A stretch of 64,000 bases of DNA, from NCBI RefSeq assembly GCF_029853675.1, contig NZ_CP122539.1, positions 2,313,001 to 2,377,000 on the forward strand, in the 5' to 3' direction. The DNA is from Tenacibaculum tangerinum (GTDB lineage: Bacteria; Bacteroidota; Bacteroidia; Flavobacteriales; Flavobacteriaceae). The position numbers were made by a program, and so were the translations under genes. The stretch's first letter is position 1; every line of letters starts with the position of its first letter. The notes under the pieces were generated by a model. The model searched no databases. It saw nothing but the letters and a program-made list of their open reading frames with translations, and was not told the origin of the DNA. This document shows, one piece after another, positions 7,709-16,798 of the stretch.

Positions 7709-7739
7709 GTGTTTCCCTTCGACTACGCTCAGGGAACAC
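7709..7739. repeat. Short palindromic repeat element (CCCTTCGACTACGCTCAGGG type)
   Basis: GTGTTTCCCT pairs, with one bulged T, to AGGGAACAC across the spacer TCGACTACGCTC. GACTACGCT recurs a few bases on (7740-7748). Elements of this kind are widespread intergenic palindromes in Bacteroidota. Confidence 0.5.
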
Positions 7740-7777
7740 GACTACGCTATAGCATATTCAATTAATAAAATAATTTG

Positions 7778-8260
7778 TTAATTGGCAGCAACATTGTTGT
7801 TTTTTGTAGATGCTTCTACAATTGCTGATAATTCATCCATGGTAAGGTTGGTTTTTATTCCTAACAATACCAACTCGTCACTGTTGTCGTGAACGTTGAC
7901 AATAATTTCTTTGATACGGTCTTTTGTTTGTCTAAAATATACCGTAACTCTTTCTTTACCATCCTTTACTTTTACTAAAGTTTTTAATTGATTTCTTCGT
8001 ACAAATTTTTTAAAGTCTTGTTCTACTGAAGTCGTATTGTTATTGAAGACCATGATTTTATAATTTTTAGATTTCTTCAAGAAAACCCCAAATTCATCAG
8101 TATCTTCATCTGAAATAAACATATTGGCAAAAAAACTAGGGATATTTAAAGAGACCTCTGCCTTATCTTTATTCGATTGATAAAATGTTTTAAAATTTTC
8201 ATTTTGAGCAAAAGAACTTAACACAAAAAATAAGCAAAAGATGGTTGTAATTCGTTTCAT
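7778..8260 (-). CDS. DUF4252 domain-containing secreted protein
   Basis: 160 aa. An N-terminal signal peptide (MKRITTIFCLFFVLSSFAQ) is followed by a DUF4252-like region containing EFGVFLKKSKNYKIMVFNNN and DELVLLGIKTNLTMDELSAI. DUF4252 proteins are small exported Bacteroidota proteins of unknown function, often under sigma-factor control. It is monocistronic here, with an AT-rich upstream region and then an IS relic. The family call is from motif recall and the molecular role is unknown. Confidence 0.75.
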   Translation of the reverse strand: MKRITTIFCLFFVLSSFAQNENFKTFYQSNKDKAEVSLNIPSFFANMFISDEDTDEFGVFLKKSKNYKIMVFNNNTTSVEQDFKKFVRRNQLKTLVKVKDGKERVTVYFRQTKDRIKEIIVNVHDNSDELVLLGIKTNLTMDELSAIVEASTKNNNVAAN

Positions 8261-8389
8261 AATACTAGTGTTTTAAATAAAGACGACACCAATTTTTTTT
8301 TGTTACAAACATAAAACTTAAAATTAACTGAATAACGGGTAAAAAATTGTTTCATATTGACTTTTCTGTTGGTTAAACACTAATTACAT

Positions 8390-8883
8390 TTGGAAATAGA
8401 GTTTTTGAATTCTCTGTAGAATTGGACGATTTTCGCAAAAAGTTTACTGCAGAAATAGAAAATTGTCTAATTTTGGAAGATTTATCTATAAAAAGGCGCA
8501 ATAAAAAAGGTAACATATCAAAAAAGGCGCAATAAAAAAGGTAACATATCAAAAAAGGCGCAATAAAAAAGGTAACATATCAGATACTGCCTTATTTCGG
8601 GTTTGCCAAATCAAACGAGAAAAACAGTATAATGCCTTAAGGGTATCGCTGAAAAAAATCTACTATGAAGTGGTTCTTTAGAGATAAAGATTACATCTCT
8701 AAAGCACTATTAGAACTACTATTTAAATATGGTATAGGAGTAAAAGCGAGAAAGAATATGAAAAATGTAGAATATATCTGGTGCAGATGCTATAGTACTG
8801 ATAAAAGAGTTCTTGCAAAACCGGTCAATGACGAAATCAAGTTATTTACATTAAAAAATCACACCAAAATATTTACAAAATAA
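8390..8883 (+). pseudogene. IS982-type transposase, internally deleted and scrambled relic
   Basis: Plus-strand pieces follow the intact IS982 protein order (20341-21233). An N-terminal piece (ELDDFRKKFTAEIENCLI, KRRNKKGNIS) comes first, then a piece with TALFRVCQIKREKQ (compare TTIKVCHYKREKQ). Last is a 72-residue piece (8665-8883) reading MKWFFRDKDYISKALLELLF, KARKNMKN and DKRVLAKPVNDEIK (compare FADRGYVGKELFEQLF, RKNMK, RKRAVIESVND). Large internal deletions and frame changes separate them, and a 31-bp triplication sits inside. No terminal repeats remain. It fills most of the 709-bp gap before the PBP gene. Confidence 0.6.
8489..8581 (+). repeat. 31-bp tandem repeat, three copies
   Basis: Three head-to-tail units with the core GGCGCAATAAAAAAGGTAAC, units 2 and 3 identical, with no spacers. 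They lie inside the IS982 relic, where a single unit encodes the RRNKKGNIS stretch, so they arose by local duplication after inactivation. Confidence 0.9.
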
Positions 8884-8969
8884 CTTTGCAATTGGATAGT
8901 AAAAACCTACCCTAACAACATTATAACCTTTCTTACAATTTTACCGACCAACCTTCGTTTTGTAGTACG

Positions 8970-11150
8970 ATGGAAACAATAAAAGAAAAACTATTACAAC
9001 TTAAAGAGAAAAAGACCTTACGTCTTTTATTGAAATCTATAGTAATATTGCTTCTTTTTGGAGTTGTTTCAGTAATACTTTTATTTTCTTTAGTGTATTT
9101 TGAAGTGTTTGGTAAACTACCCAATAAAGAAGAGTTGACATCCATCATCAGTGAGGAGGCTTCATTAATCTATTCATCAGATGAGGTGATTATTGGGAAA
9201 CTATTTGCTGAGAATAGAACCAATGTTAAACTGTCACAAATTCCTACTCATTTAAAAGAAGCGCTAATTGCTACAGAAGACAAACGTTTTTATTCTCACA
9301 ACGGTTACGATGGCCAGAGCTATGCACGGGTTTTTTTTAGAAGTTTGTTATTACAAGATGCATCTGGAGGTGGTGGAAGTACCATTACCCAACAATTGAT
9401 TAAAAACCTCTACGGAAGGCAATATCATGGGTTTTTAAGTTTGCCTATTAATAAAATTAAAGAACTCATCATTGCTAGTCGCATAGAAAAGGTGTACAGT
9501 AAAGATGAAATCTTGTTGTTATATTTGAATTCAGTGCCTTTTGGAGAAAATGTTTTTGGCGTAGAATCCGCCGCCAATCGGTTTTTTAACAAATCTGTAA
9601 ACGAACTAAACATCGAAGAATCGGCAGTACTTGTCGGAATGTTAAAAGCCAATACCTATTACAATCCGAGATTGCATCCAGAGAATGCTAAAAAACGTCG
9701 CAATACGGTTCTTCAACTGATGAATAGCGAAACGTATTTAAGTAATGAAGATACAAACAGTCTACAAAAACTTCCTATTGTTCTTCACTACAACAACCTA
9801 AATTCAAATGCAACAGCCGGTTATTTTACCTATCAGGTAAAGAAAAAAGCCATGGAGCTTATAAAAACTGTTAATGAAACTTCAAACAGTAATTACAATT
9901 TAGAAACCGATGGTTTAAAAATTTATACGACGCTGAATTACGATATGCAACAAATTGCAGAAAAAGCTGTAAAAAAACAGCTTATCATCAAGCAACAACA
10001 ATTAGACAAGGAATTGGCATCGAACAAGTTAAAAAATAAATGGTTACATAAGAAACAGTTTACAGAAAACGATAAACATAAGAGAACTATGCAACTGTTC
10101 GACTGGGACAGCACAAAAACCATTACTGGTAACAAAATTGACAGTCTTTGGTATTATGATAAAATGTTGAATGCCGCTGTTTTGATTACGAATCCGAAAA
10201 ATGGAGCGGTGATCAGTTGGGTGGGCGGTAATAATTTTAACACGCTTCCTTTTGATATGGTATTATCACACCGCCAGATAGCCTCAGCTTTTAAACCATT
10301 TTTGTATGCAACGGCTTTAGAAAATGGCATTTCTCCTTGTGATTATTTTGAAAATGAAGAAAAAACATATCCCAAATACGAAAACTGGAAACCACAAAAT
10401 GCCGACCACAGCTCCACTCCCGATAAAAAAGTTGCTCTCTGGTATGCCTTGATTCAATCGATGAACATTCCTAGTGTAAATTTGTATTTTAAACTAGAAA
10501 AAGAATGGTTGATTGACACGTGTAAAAAATTGCAGTTCCCAGAAATCACAGACGATGCTCCTTCAATTGCTTTAGGAACCTTAGATGTATCGTTGTTAGA
10601 AGCGACTAGAGCCTACGGTGCATTTGCAAATAAAGGAGAAATGAAAGATGTATACATGATTCAGAAAATTACCGATAAGGAAGGAAACATTATTTATGAA
10701 GAAATCCCACAAAAAGCTGAACAAATATTTACCAAAGAAAGTACGCAAACCCTAACGACCATTTTACAACAAGCGGTGGAACAAGGAACAGGAAATAGTA
10801 TCAGAAACACCTATAACATTAAGAGTCCGCTAGCAGGCAAAACGGGTACTGCTCAAAATTATACCAATGCTTGGTTTATGGCATATACTCCGAATATCGT
10901 ACTTGGAACTTGGGTTGGAACTTCCAAAAACGATGTCCATTTTACGAGCGGAAAGGGTTCAGGTTCTTCTTTAGCATTACCTATTGTAGCAAACATTCTT
11001 AAAGAGATTGAAAATAACCCTGAATTAAATGAACAATACCTAACTCCATTCGACATTCCTGAAGAGATTTCTTCCAAAATCGACTGCGCTCCTTATAGAG
11101 AAAAGGGAATTAAAGGCTTTTTCAATCGACTTTTTGGGAAGAAGAAATAA
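8970..11150 (+). CDS. Class A penicillin-binding protein (PBP1A-like transglycosylase/transpeptidase)
   Basis: 726 aa. A cytosolic tail and one membrane helix (about 20-45) precede a GT51 transglycosylase domain with EDKRFYSHNGYD (catalytic Glu), GGGGSTITQQLIKNLYGRQ and LLYLNSVPFGENVFGVESAA. The transpeptidase domain has the SxxK serine in RQIASAFKPFLY, SMN in IQSMNIPSVN, and KTG in LAGKTGTAQNYT. It polymerises and crosslinks peptidoglycan at the outer face of the inner membrane. All catalytic motifs are intact. It stands alone: an IS relic is upstream and a convergent LysR gene downstream. Confidence 0.95.
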   Translation: METIKEKLLQLKEKKTLRLLLKSIVILLLFGVVSVILLFSLVYFEVFGKLPNKEELTSIISEEASLIYSSDEVIIGKLFAENRTNVKLSQIPTHLKEALIATEDKRFYSHNGYDGQSYARVFFRSLLLQDASGGGGSTITQQLIKNLYGRQYHGFLSLPINKIKELIIASRIEKVYSKDEILLLYLNSVPFGENVFGVESAANRFFNKSVNELNIEESAVLVGMLKANTYYNPRLHPENAKKRRNTVLQLMNSETYLSNEDTNSLQKLPIVLHYNNLNSNATAGYFTYQVKKKAMELIKTVNETSNSNYNLETDGLKIYTTLNYDMQQIAEKAVKKQLIIKQQQLDKELASNKLKNKWLHKKQFTENDKHKRTMQLFDWDSTKTITGNKIDSLWYYDKMLNAAVLITNPKNGAVISWVGGNNFNTLPFDMVLSHRQIASAFKPFLYATALENGISPCDYFENEEKTYPKYENWKPQNADHSSTPDKKVALWYALIQSMNIPSVNLYFKLEKEWLIDTCKKLQFPEITDDAPSIALGTLDVSLLEATRAYGAFANKGEMKDVYMIQKITDKEGNIIYEEIPQKAEQIFTKESTQTLTTILQQAVEQGTGNSIRNTYNIKSPLAGKTGTAQNYTNAWFMAYTPNIVLGTWVGTSKNDVHFTSGKGSGSSLALPIVANILKEIENNPELNEQYLTPFDIPEEISSKIDCAPYREKGIKGFFNRLFGKKK

Positions 11151-11174
11151 TATCATTTATAATTACTATTTTCA

Positions 11175-12091
11175 TTAATCTACCCAATGAAAATACTTTT
11201 CTTTAATTTTTTCTTTATTCATTTTTAAGTTCTCTATAAAAGCTTTGGCTACTGGAGATAAATTCTTTTTTTCAGCCATACCAAATTCCATTGTGTCATT
11301 ATTGGCAACCCTTTATAGGGAATAACTGTAATTTCTCCTTTTTCTACAGCGTTTCTAATTCCAATCATGGGCATAATAGAATATCCTAAACCTGCAATTA
11401 CTGCCTGTTTTAATGCTTCGTTAGAAGTGAGTTCTATTTTTTTAGTCACAGGTAAATTTCTACCCTGAATAAAAGCTTCCATAGAATTTCGTGTAGCTGA
11501 ACCTCGTTCTCTATAAAGCAACGGTTGTTCTTTAAATATGAGTTCTTTTGCTCCTTTACGTTCTCGTTCTCTTTCCGTTCCTCCAACTAAGTACAAACTA
11601 TTTTGTATAAGCGGTAATCTTTCTAAAGAAAGATGATCTGGCAATACTGAAACCAAGGCAAAATCTACCTTATTTTCTTCTAAATCTTCTACTACTTTTA
11701 GCTTATTGGTTACGTCAATTGAAAACTCAATTCCAGGATGTGCATTCACAAAGTCTGAAAGATAATACGGCATTACATACTTTCCTGTAGAAACCACTGC
11801 AATTGAAAGTTTCCCTGCAAGTTTTCCTTGGTAACGATTCGTCTTGTACTCTATTGCCTCAACCTCATCCAATATAACTCGTGCTGCTTGCGCTATTTCT
11901 TCTCCAAAAGCAGTTACGTACAACTTTCTTCCCACAACTTCTGTTAACGGAATAGGAAATTGTTCTTGAAATTTTTTTAATTGAATAGATACCGCTGGTT
12001 GCGTAAGGAATAAAGATTCAGAAGCTCTGGTAATACTCCTTTTATTAACAATTTCTACAAATACTTGAAGTTGATGCAGTGTATATTTCAT
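11175..12091 (-). CDS. LysR-family transcriptional regulator (CmpR/CbbR-like), frameshifted near the C-terminus
   Basis: An N-terminal winged HTH (YTLHQLQVFVEIVNKRSITR, ASESLFLTQPAVSIQLKKF) is followed by a LysR substrate-binding domain. The frame is open back to a GTG at 12097; I prefer the ATG at 12091. The open frame stops at 11249 after LVWLKKRIYLQ. One extra base in the T7 run at 11266-11272 would let it continue as LKKKNLSPVAKAFIENLK to a stop at 11175, giving the usual ~305 aa. It is divergent from the SbtA-type transporter, so it probably controls that gene, with a palindrome at 12101-12115 as the likely site. Confidence 0.85.
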
Positions 12092-12100
12092 AAACACTTT

Positions 12101-12115
12101 TTATGTTGTACATAA
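12101..12115. promoter_or_regulatory. Candidate LysR operator
   Basis: A perfect inverted repeat TTATGT-tgt-ACATAA in the divergent LysR/sbtA intergenic region, 10 bases from the LysR start, fits the T-N11-A form of LysR sites. About 35 bases on, CATATTTG (12150-12157) could be the -7 box of sbtA. Binding is inferred from position and symmetry only. Confidence 0.45.
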
Positions 12116-12230
12116 CAAATATAAATAAAAATATATGAACAACTCGTTGCATATTTGCACTGCAAAAATATTGTAGCCATGATATTTTATATGGTGAAAA
12201 GTATAGATAATTCTTTACTAAATTAATTTT

Positions 12231-13193
12231 ATGGATTTAAACTTATTATTTGACAATCTTACCAATCCTGCACTCTTATTTTTTGTACTTGGTATCTTGG
12301 CATCTCAATTAAAAAGTGATCTCGAAATTCCGAAAAACTCTTCTAAGTTTATCTCACTGTACCTCTTACTCGCGATTGGTTTTAAGGGCGGACAAGAATT
12401 AGCACACAGTGTGTACAGTGCAGATATTATCTATGCCGTAATCGCTGGTTTAGTCCTAGCACTTGTAGTTCCTTTATATACTTTTTACATACTTCGCCTA
12501 AAATTCAATGTAGAAAATTCAGGAGCCATAGCTGCCGCTTATGGTTCGGTTAGTGCGGTAACTTTTGTAACTGCAGTCAGTTTTTTAGAAATGAAACAAA
12601 TTGAGTTTGGAGGGCATATGGTTGCTGTCATGGCTTTGATGGAGGCTCCTTCCATTATTATTGGAGTACTTTTAATACGCATATATTCTAATGGTAACCA
12701 TTCTAGTAAAGAATTGTTTGCTCTTGTTAAACATGCCATAACCAACGGAAGTGTACTCCTTATTTTAGGCAGTTTAGTAATTGGATTTATTGCTAGTGAT
12801 GCACAAGCTGAAGGGATAAAGCCTTTTACTACCGATATCTTTAAAGGATTTTTAGCTGTATTCTTGCTAGATATGGGAATTACGAGTGGTAAAAAAATTA
12901 AAACATTACTCAACAAAGGATGGTTTGCCTTGTTGTTTGCCATTGTAATACCCATAATTAATGGGGTGTTGATTGCCAAAATATCGGGTCTTTTTCTAAC
13001 CACCGTAGGAGATCGATTTTTACTTGCCATACTAGCAGCCAGTGCATCTTACATCGCCGTACCCGCAGCGATGCGTATAGCAGCTCCCAAGGCAAACCCT
13101 AGTTTGTATTTACCCATGGCTTTAGCAATAACGTTTCCCTTTAACATTACTTTGGGTATGCCACTGTATATGTATATAATTCAAAATTTGTAG
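12231..13193 (+). CDS. Sodium-dependent bicarbonate transporter, SbtA family
   Basis: 320 aa with about ten hydrophobic helices in two inverted halves. Diagnostic stretches are NPALLFFVLGILASQLKSDL, YLLLAIGFKGGQELAHS, AAYGSVSAVTFVTAVSFLE and SASYIAVPAAMRIAAPKANP. The SbtA (DUF897) family imports bicarbonate with sodium in cyanobacteria, and homologues occur in marine Flavobacteriia, where they may support anaplerotic carbon fixation. No SbtB-like PII gene is adjacent. The divergent LysR gene resembles CmpR-type inorganic carbon regulators, which supports the assignment. A strong terminator follows. Confidence 0.85.
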   Translation: MDLNLLFDNLTNPALLFFVLGILASQLKSDLEIPKNSSKFISLYLLLAIGFKGGQELAHSVYSADIIYAVIAGLVLALVVPLYTFYILRLKFNVENSGAIAAAYGSVSAVTFVTAVSFLEMKQIEFGGHMVAVMALMEAPSIIIGVLLIRIYSNGNHSSKELFALVKHAITNGSVLLILGSLVIGFIASDAQAEGIKPFTTDIFKGFLAVFLLDMGITSGKKIKTLLNKGWFALLFAIVIPIINGVLIAKISGLFLTTVGDRFLLAILAASASYIAVPAAMRIAAPKANPSLYLPMALAITFPFNITLGMPLYMYIIQNL

Positions 13194-13225
13194 TGTTAAT
13201 TTAGTAAATTGCTAAACCAAGCTTT

Positions 13226-13262
13226 GTATAACCGTAATTGATAATTGTGGTTATACTTTTTT
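13226..13262 (+). terminator. Terminator of the sbtA-type gene
   Basis: GTATAACC (13226-13233) pairs with GGTTATAC (13249-13256), extended inward by six more pairs including two G-U, then six T. Confidence 0.85.
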
Positions 13263-13272
13263 ACAGTAACAA

Positions 13273-14634
13273 CTAGGCGAATAGTGTAGCAAAAGCCTCT
13301 TCAATTTTACTCACTAAAATTAGTTTTATCGAATGATTTTTACTGGTAATTTTATTATATTTTGATGTTACAAAGGTTGTATAGCCTAGTTTTTCAGCTT
13401 CTGTAATACGTTGGTCTATTTTAGATACAGGACGAATCTCACCCGCTAAACCAACCTCTGCAGCAAAACACACATCGGGGCTAATTGCCAAATCTTGATT
13501 TGACGATAAAATGGCTGCCACCACGGCTAAATCTATTGCAGGGTCGTCTACATAAATTCCACCTGTAACATTTAAAAACACATCTTTTGCTCCTAGTTTG
13601 AATCCCGCTCGTTTTTCTAGTACGGCTAAAATCATATGTAGGCGTTTTAGATTATAGCCTGTGGTGGTTCGTTGGGGTGTTCCGTAGACGGCTGTTGAAA
13701 CCAAAGCCTGAATCTCAATCATTAACGGACGAATACCTTCTAATGTAGATGCAATGGCTGTTCCGCTTAAATCGGCATCTTTTTTTGAGATTAATATTTC
13801 AGAAGGATTTGAGACCTCTCGCAATCCGTCCGATAACATTTCGTAGATTCCTAATTCGGCAGTGGATCCAAAACGGTTTTTTTGTGAACGTAGAATTCGA
13901 TAGGTATGATTTCGGTCTCCTTCAAATTGCAATACCACATCGACCATATGTTCTAAAATCTTGGGACCTGCAATATGTCCTTCCTTATTAATATGTCCGA
14001 TTAACAATACAGGAGTCGCAGTTTCTTTGGCAAATTTTATCAATTCTGCGGAAGTTTCTCGTATTTGTGAAATACTTCCTGGCGAAGCTTCAATGGTGTT
14101 GGTATGCAAGGTTTGAATAGAATCAATTACCAATACCTCGGGTTGTACTTCTTCAATATTTTTGAAAATCTGCTGGGTATTGGTCTCCGTTAAAATTAAG
14201 CAGTTGGAGTTGGTTCCATTCAAACGTTCTGCTCGCATTTTTATTTGCGACTGACTTTCTTCCCCAGAAACGTACAATACTTTCTGCGGAATTTGTAAGG
14301 CAATTTGTAATAACAATGTAGATTTACCAATACCTGGTTCTCCACCTAACAACACCACCGCTCCTTTGACCAATCCACCACCTAAAACGGTATCTAATTC
14401 TTGATTTTGAGTACCAAAACGTTCTTCTGGATTCAGTTGAATTTCTTCAACTCTAAGTGGTTTTGCTACTCTTTTTGGGGAGTTCGATGGTGATTTCCAG
14501 TTCCTTTTTTCTTCTTTTTGAATGACTTCTTCCACAATCGTATTCCATTGTTTACATGAGCCACATTGTCCTACCCACTGTGCGTGTTGTGCGCCACAGT
14601 TTTGACAGAAAAAAGTTGTTTTGGTTTTTGCCAT
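13273..14634 (-). CDS. radA: DNA repair protein RadA/Sms
   Basis: 453 aa from the ATG at 14634 (MAKTKTTFFCQNCG). The frame opens 23 codons earlier, but that extension lacks homology. A C4 zinc finger (CQNCG...CGSC) leads, then a RecA-like ATPase with Walker A GGEPGIGKSTLL, Walker B VLVIDSIQTL and the RadA-specific motif KNRFGSTAELGIYEM, ending in a Lon-like domain (DVFLNVTGGIYVDDPAIDLA). RadA promotes branch migration and strand exchange in recombination. It is transcribed leftward, convergent with sbtA, and is separated from mobA by a terminator. Confidence 0.97.
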   Translation of the reverse strand: MAKTKTTFFCQNCGAQHAQWVGQCGSCKQWNTIVEEVIQKEEKRNWKSPSNSPKRVAKPLRVEEIQLNPEERFGTQNQELDTVLGGGLVKGAVVLLGGEPGIGKSTLLLQIALQIPQKVLYVSGEESQSQIKMRAERLNGTNSNCLILTETNTQQIFKNIEEVQPEVLVIDSIQTLHTNTIEASPGSISQIRETSAELIKFAKETATPVLLIGHINKEGHIAGPKILEHMVDVVLQFEGDRNHTYRILRSQKNRFGSTAELGIYEMLSDGLREVSNPSEILISKKDADLSGTAIASTLEGIRPLMIEIQALVSTAVYGTPQRTTTGYNLKRLHMILAVLEKRAGFKLGAKDVFLNVTGGIYVDDPAIDLAVVAAILSSNQDLAISPDVCFAAEVGLAGEIRPVSKIDQRITEAEKLGYTTFVTSKYNKITSKNHSIKLILVSKIEEAFATLFA

Positions 14635-14704
14635 TTTTTGAGTTTGAAAGTATACAGAGTTTAAAAGTTGGAAAGTTACAAAGTTTTGTTTAGGTATCAG
14701 CAAT

Positions 14705-14733
14705 TAAAAACAGCCCACCAAATGGCAGGCTGT
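14705..14733 (-). terminator. Terminator of the molybdenum cofactor operon
   Basis: On the minus strand ACAGCC and GGCTGT (14733-14728 with 14715-14710) form the stem, followed by TTTTTAATT. It lies between mobA and radA. Confidence 0.65.
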
Positions 14734-14776
14734 GTTAACAAAAAAATAAATCTTCTTGGTATAGAACCTTTATTTT

Positions 14777-15895
14777 TTATGAGTTGAGTTCTCTTTTTGC
14801 TTCTTTAAAATCTTTAGGAGTATTGATATTTCTAATCAAATCATCTTCAACCTCAACAATTTCAACATCAGAATTAATGAGCATTTTTCTGGGGCATGAG
14901 TAGCCTTGTGCCAAGTATTGCAATAATTTTCCGTAGGCTTTAGGTTCGTACAAGGCAATTAAAGGCTCGGGAAAATCTTTGTTGCTTCCCTTAATGGCTG
15001 TAGCAATCTTACTCGGATTTCTTTTTTGTAACAATAATGTAATAAGTTCTTCATTTACAAAAGGAAGATCGGTCGCCAAGACTAACCAAGCGGTATTCGG
15101 GTCTTTTTGAAAAGCAGTACAAATGCCTCCAAAAGGTCCTAAATTTAAAAAGGTATCTGGAATTTCATGGGTCGTTTCGAGCGAAATCGAATAATCTCTA
15201 ACAGAATAATACGTTTCTAAAGAACAGCTTTCTAATAATTCTTTCGCATGTTCTTTTTGGGGTTTTCCAAAATAATCTAACTCCGATTTATCGGTACCCA
15301 TTCGAGTGCTTTTTCCGCCTATCAATACCAAACCTTTAACTGGAGCAATGTTTTCTTTAATAAGATGATGAATATGATTAGATATCTTATCAATTTCATT
15401 AATTGTATACGAAGTACTATTTTTTATGTTTGGAAAGCGTTCTAACAAGCAATCAAAATATCTTGAGTTTTCACTCAATTTAACCACAAATTGAATGTTA
15501 GTCAATTGGTCTAGTCGTTTTTTTACAGAAGCTTCTTTTTCATCATCTAAAATCAGTATTTGCTTAGCTCCTTGGTAGTGATTTCCGTTAATAAACACCA
15601 AATCATGGTTATAAAACTGCAAACGTTGTTCGTATTTGTTTATAGAAGAAGTAGTGTTAATGTGTAAATTTCCTTCGTGATGAAAGGTGTATTCAGTCAA
15701 CGTGTTTTGCTGAAGATCTTTGGCGTGTGAAGCATCAAAATACCCTAAGTTATACTGTGATAATTTTTTTGAGACGTCGTTCACTAAGTCGGCTATAACT
15801 CCGCATTTTGTTCCTAAAATAGCAACTTCGTTCGGAGCAAAATTATCCGTGTGTTTTTTCACTAGATTGGTATGTTTGGTGTGTTTTTTATCCAT
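14777..15895 (-). CDS. mobA: Molybdenum cofactor guanylyltransferase (MobA-like) with an N-terminal MobB-like region
   Basis: 372 aa. The C-terminal ~190 residues form a nucleotidyltransferase domain with VLIGGKSTRMGTDKSELDYF, LGPFGGICTAF and WLVLATDLPFVNEELI, typical of MobA, which joins GMP to molybdopterin. The N-terminal ~175 residues (APNEVAILGTKCGVIADLVN) have the layout of a MobB GTPase but no intact GxxxxGK(S/T) P-loop, so this part may be structural. It overlaps the moaC stop by 8 bases (ATGGATAA), indicating translational coupling, and is last in the cofactor operon. Confidence 0.8.
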   Translation of the reverse strand: MDKKHTKHTNLVKKHTDNFAPNEVAILGTKCGVIADLVNDVSKKLSQYNLGYFDASHAKDLQQNTLTEYTFHHEGNLHINTTSSINKYEQRLQFYNHDLVFINGNHYQGAKQILILDDEKEASVKKRLDQLTNIQFVVKLSENSRYFDCLLERFPNIKNSTSYTINEIDKISNHIHHLIKENIAPVKGLVLIGGKSTRMGTDKSELDYFGKPQKEHAKELLESCSLETYYSVRDYSISLETTHEIPDTFLNLGPFGGICTAFQKDPNTAWLVLATDLPFVNEELITLLLQKRNPSKIATAIKGSNKDFPEPLIALYEPKAYGKLLQYLAQGYSCPRKMLINSDVEIVEVEDDLIRNINTPKDFKEAKRELNS

Positions 15896-16364
15896 TGTTA
15901 ATATCCGATTTTCCGCCTGTTTTTTCTACTAATTTTACTTCTTTAATAATCATTTTTTGACTGATAGCTTTACACATATCATAAATGGTTAAGCACGTTG
16001 CAGATGCTCCTGTAAGGGCTTCCATTTCTACGCCTGTTTTGCCTTCGATGGTTACCTCACAAAAAACCTCCACATGCTCATTGTCTATAATATTGATATC
16101 AATAGCTACTCCGTTGATTAACAAAGGATGACACATCGGTATGATATCTGAGGTTTTTTTTACAGCTTGAATCCCCGCAATAATGGCCGTTTGAAAAACA
16201 GGTCCTTTTTTGGTGATAAGCTCACTGTTCGTAAAATGACTGATAATTTCTGAACCTAAAAACATGGTTGCTTTCGCAATAGCCGTACGTTTGGTGATTT
16301 TTTTATCAGAAACATTAACCATTTTAGGTTGGTTTTGCTCGTTGATGTGCGAAAAGTTGCTCAC
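15888..16364 (-). CDS. moaC: Cyclic pyranopterin monophosphate synthase MoaC
   Basis: 158 aa, family length. The signature IPMCHPLLINGVAIDINI, EVTIEGKTGVEMEALTGAS and TIYDMCKAISQKM leave no doubt. With MoaA it converts GTP to cPMP, the first step of molybdenum cofactor synthesis. It is translationally coupled to mobA downstream and preceded by a short repeat-rich spacer after the four-helix gene. moaD, moaE and moeB are not in this window and must lie elsewhere. Confidence 0.97.
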   Translation of the reverse strand: MSNFSHINEQNQPKMVNVSDKKITKRTAIAKATMFLGSEIISHFTNSELITKKGPVFQTAIIAGIQAVKKTSDIIPMCHPLLINGVAIDINIIDNEHVEVFCEVTIEGKTGVEMEALTGASATCLTIYDMCKAISQKMIIKEVKLVEKTGGKSDINNG

Positions 16365-16420
16365 TTTGTTTAGTGTTTAGTTGTTAATGTTGAGTGTTTA
16401 GTGTTTAGTTCTTAGTTAGG
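16365..16420. repeat. Low-complexity GTGTTTAGT spacer repeat
   Basis: GTTTAGTGTTTAGTTGTTA and GTGTTTAGTGTTTAGTTCTTA recur between moaC and the four-helix gene. Such spacers are common in Bacteroidota operons. Confidence 0.6.
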
Positions 16421-16761
16421 TTTTGTTGTGAGGTTTTTACAATTGCTGTTAATAATCTAATCAATTCATGAATATCTGAAAGCATGTCCGTCACATCAAT
16501 ATTTGTTAAATCACTTTCTTTTAATAAACGTAGCCAGTAGTTAGTTTCTCTTGCTTCTTTTGAAGAGATAGACATTTTAGCTATAAAGTCTTTTTTACTT
16601 TGCCCTCCTAAAGCCTCTTCTATATTGGCTCCAATTGAAGTTCCACTTCTTAGAAGCTGTTTAGAAATTATGTATTCGTTTTCAGAAGACAGTTTTTTAT
16701 AAAGTGTAATTATTTTAAGTGAAAACTGAAAACTTTTTTCTTGTACAAGGCTCTTTTTCAT
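16405..16761 (-). CDS. Four-helix-bundle protein of the 23S rRNA intervening-sequence (S23) family
   Basis: 118 aa, almost all helical. The family motifs FSLKIITLYKKL, LLRSGTSIGANIEEALGGQS, KKDFIAKMSISSKEARETNY and WLRLLKESDL are clear. Members were first described inside 23S rRNA intervening sequences but are frequent as stray genes in Bacteroidota, with unknown function. It lies between moeA and moaC in the same direction and is an odd guest in a cofactor operon. It is probably acquired; low-complexity spacers flank it. Confidence 0.85.
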   Translation of the reverse strand: MKKSLVQEKSFQFSLKIITLYKKLSSENEYIISKQLLRSGTSIGANIEEALGGQSKKDFIAKMSISSKEARETNYWLRLLKESDLTNIDVTDMLSDIHELIRLLTAIVKTSQQNLTKN

Positions 16762-16798
16762 AACTTAAAATTAAGAATTTAAAACTAAACATTGATAA

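Noticed and set aside
8489..8581. Three 31-bp repeats as a CRISPR array
   Set aside because: The units are directly adjacent with no spacers, and the segment codes for an IS982 fragment when read once.
12539..13030. A 163-residue frame antisense to the SbtA-type gene
   Set aside because: It is a codon-bias shadow of a clear membrane transporter and has no start signals or homology.
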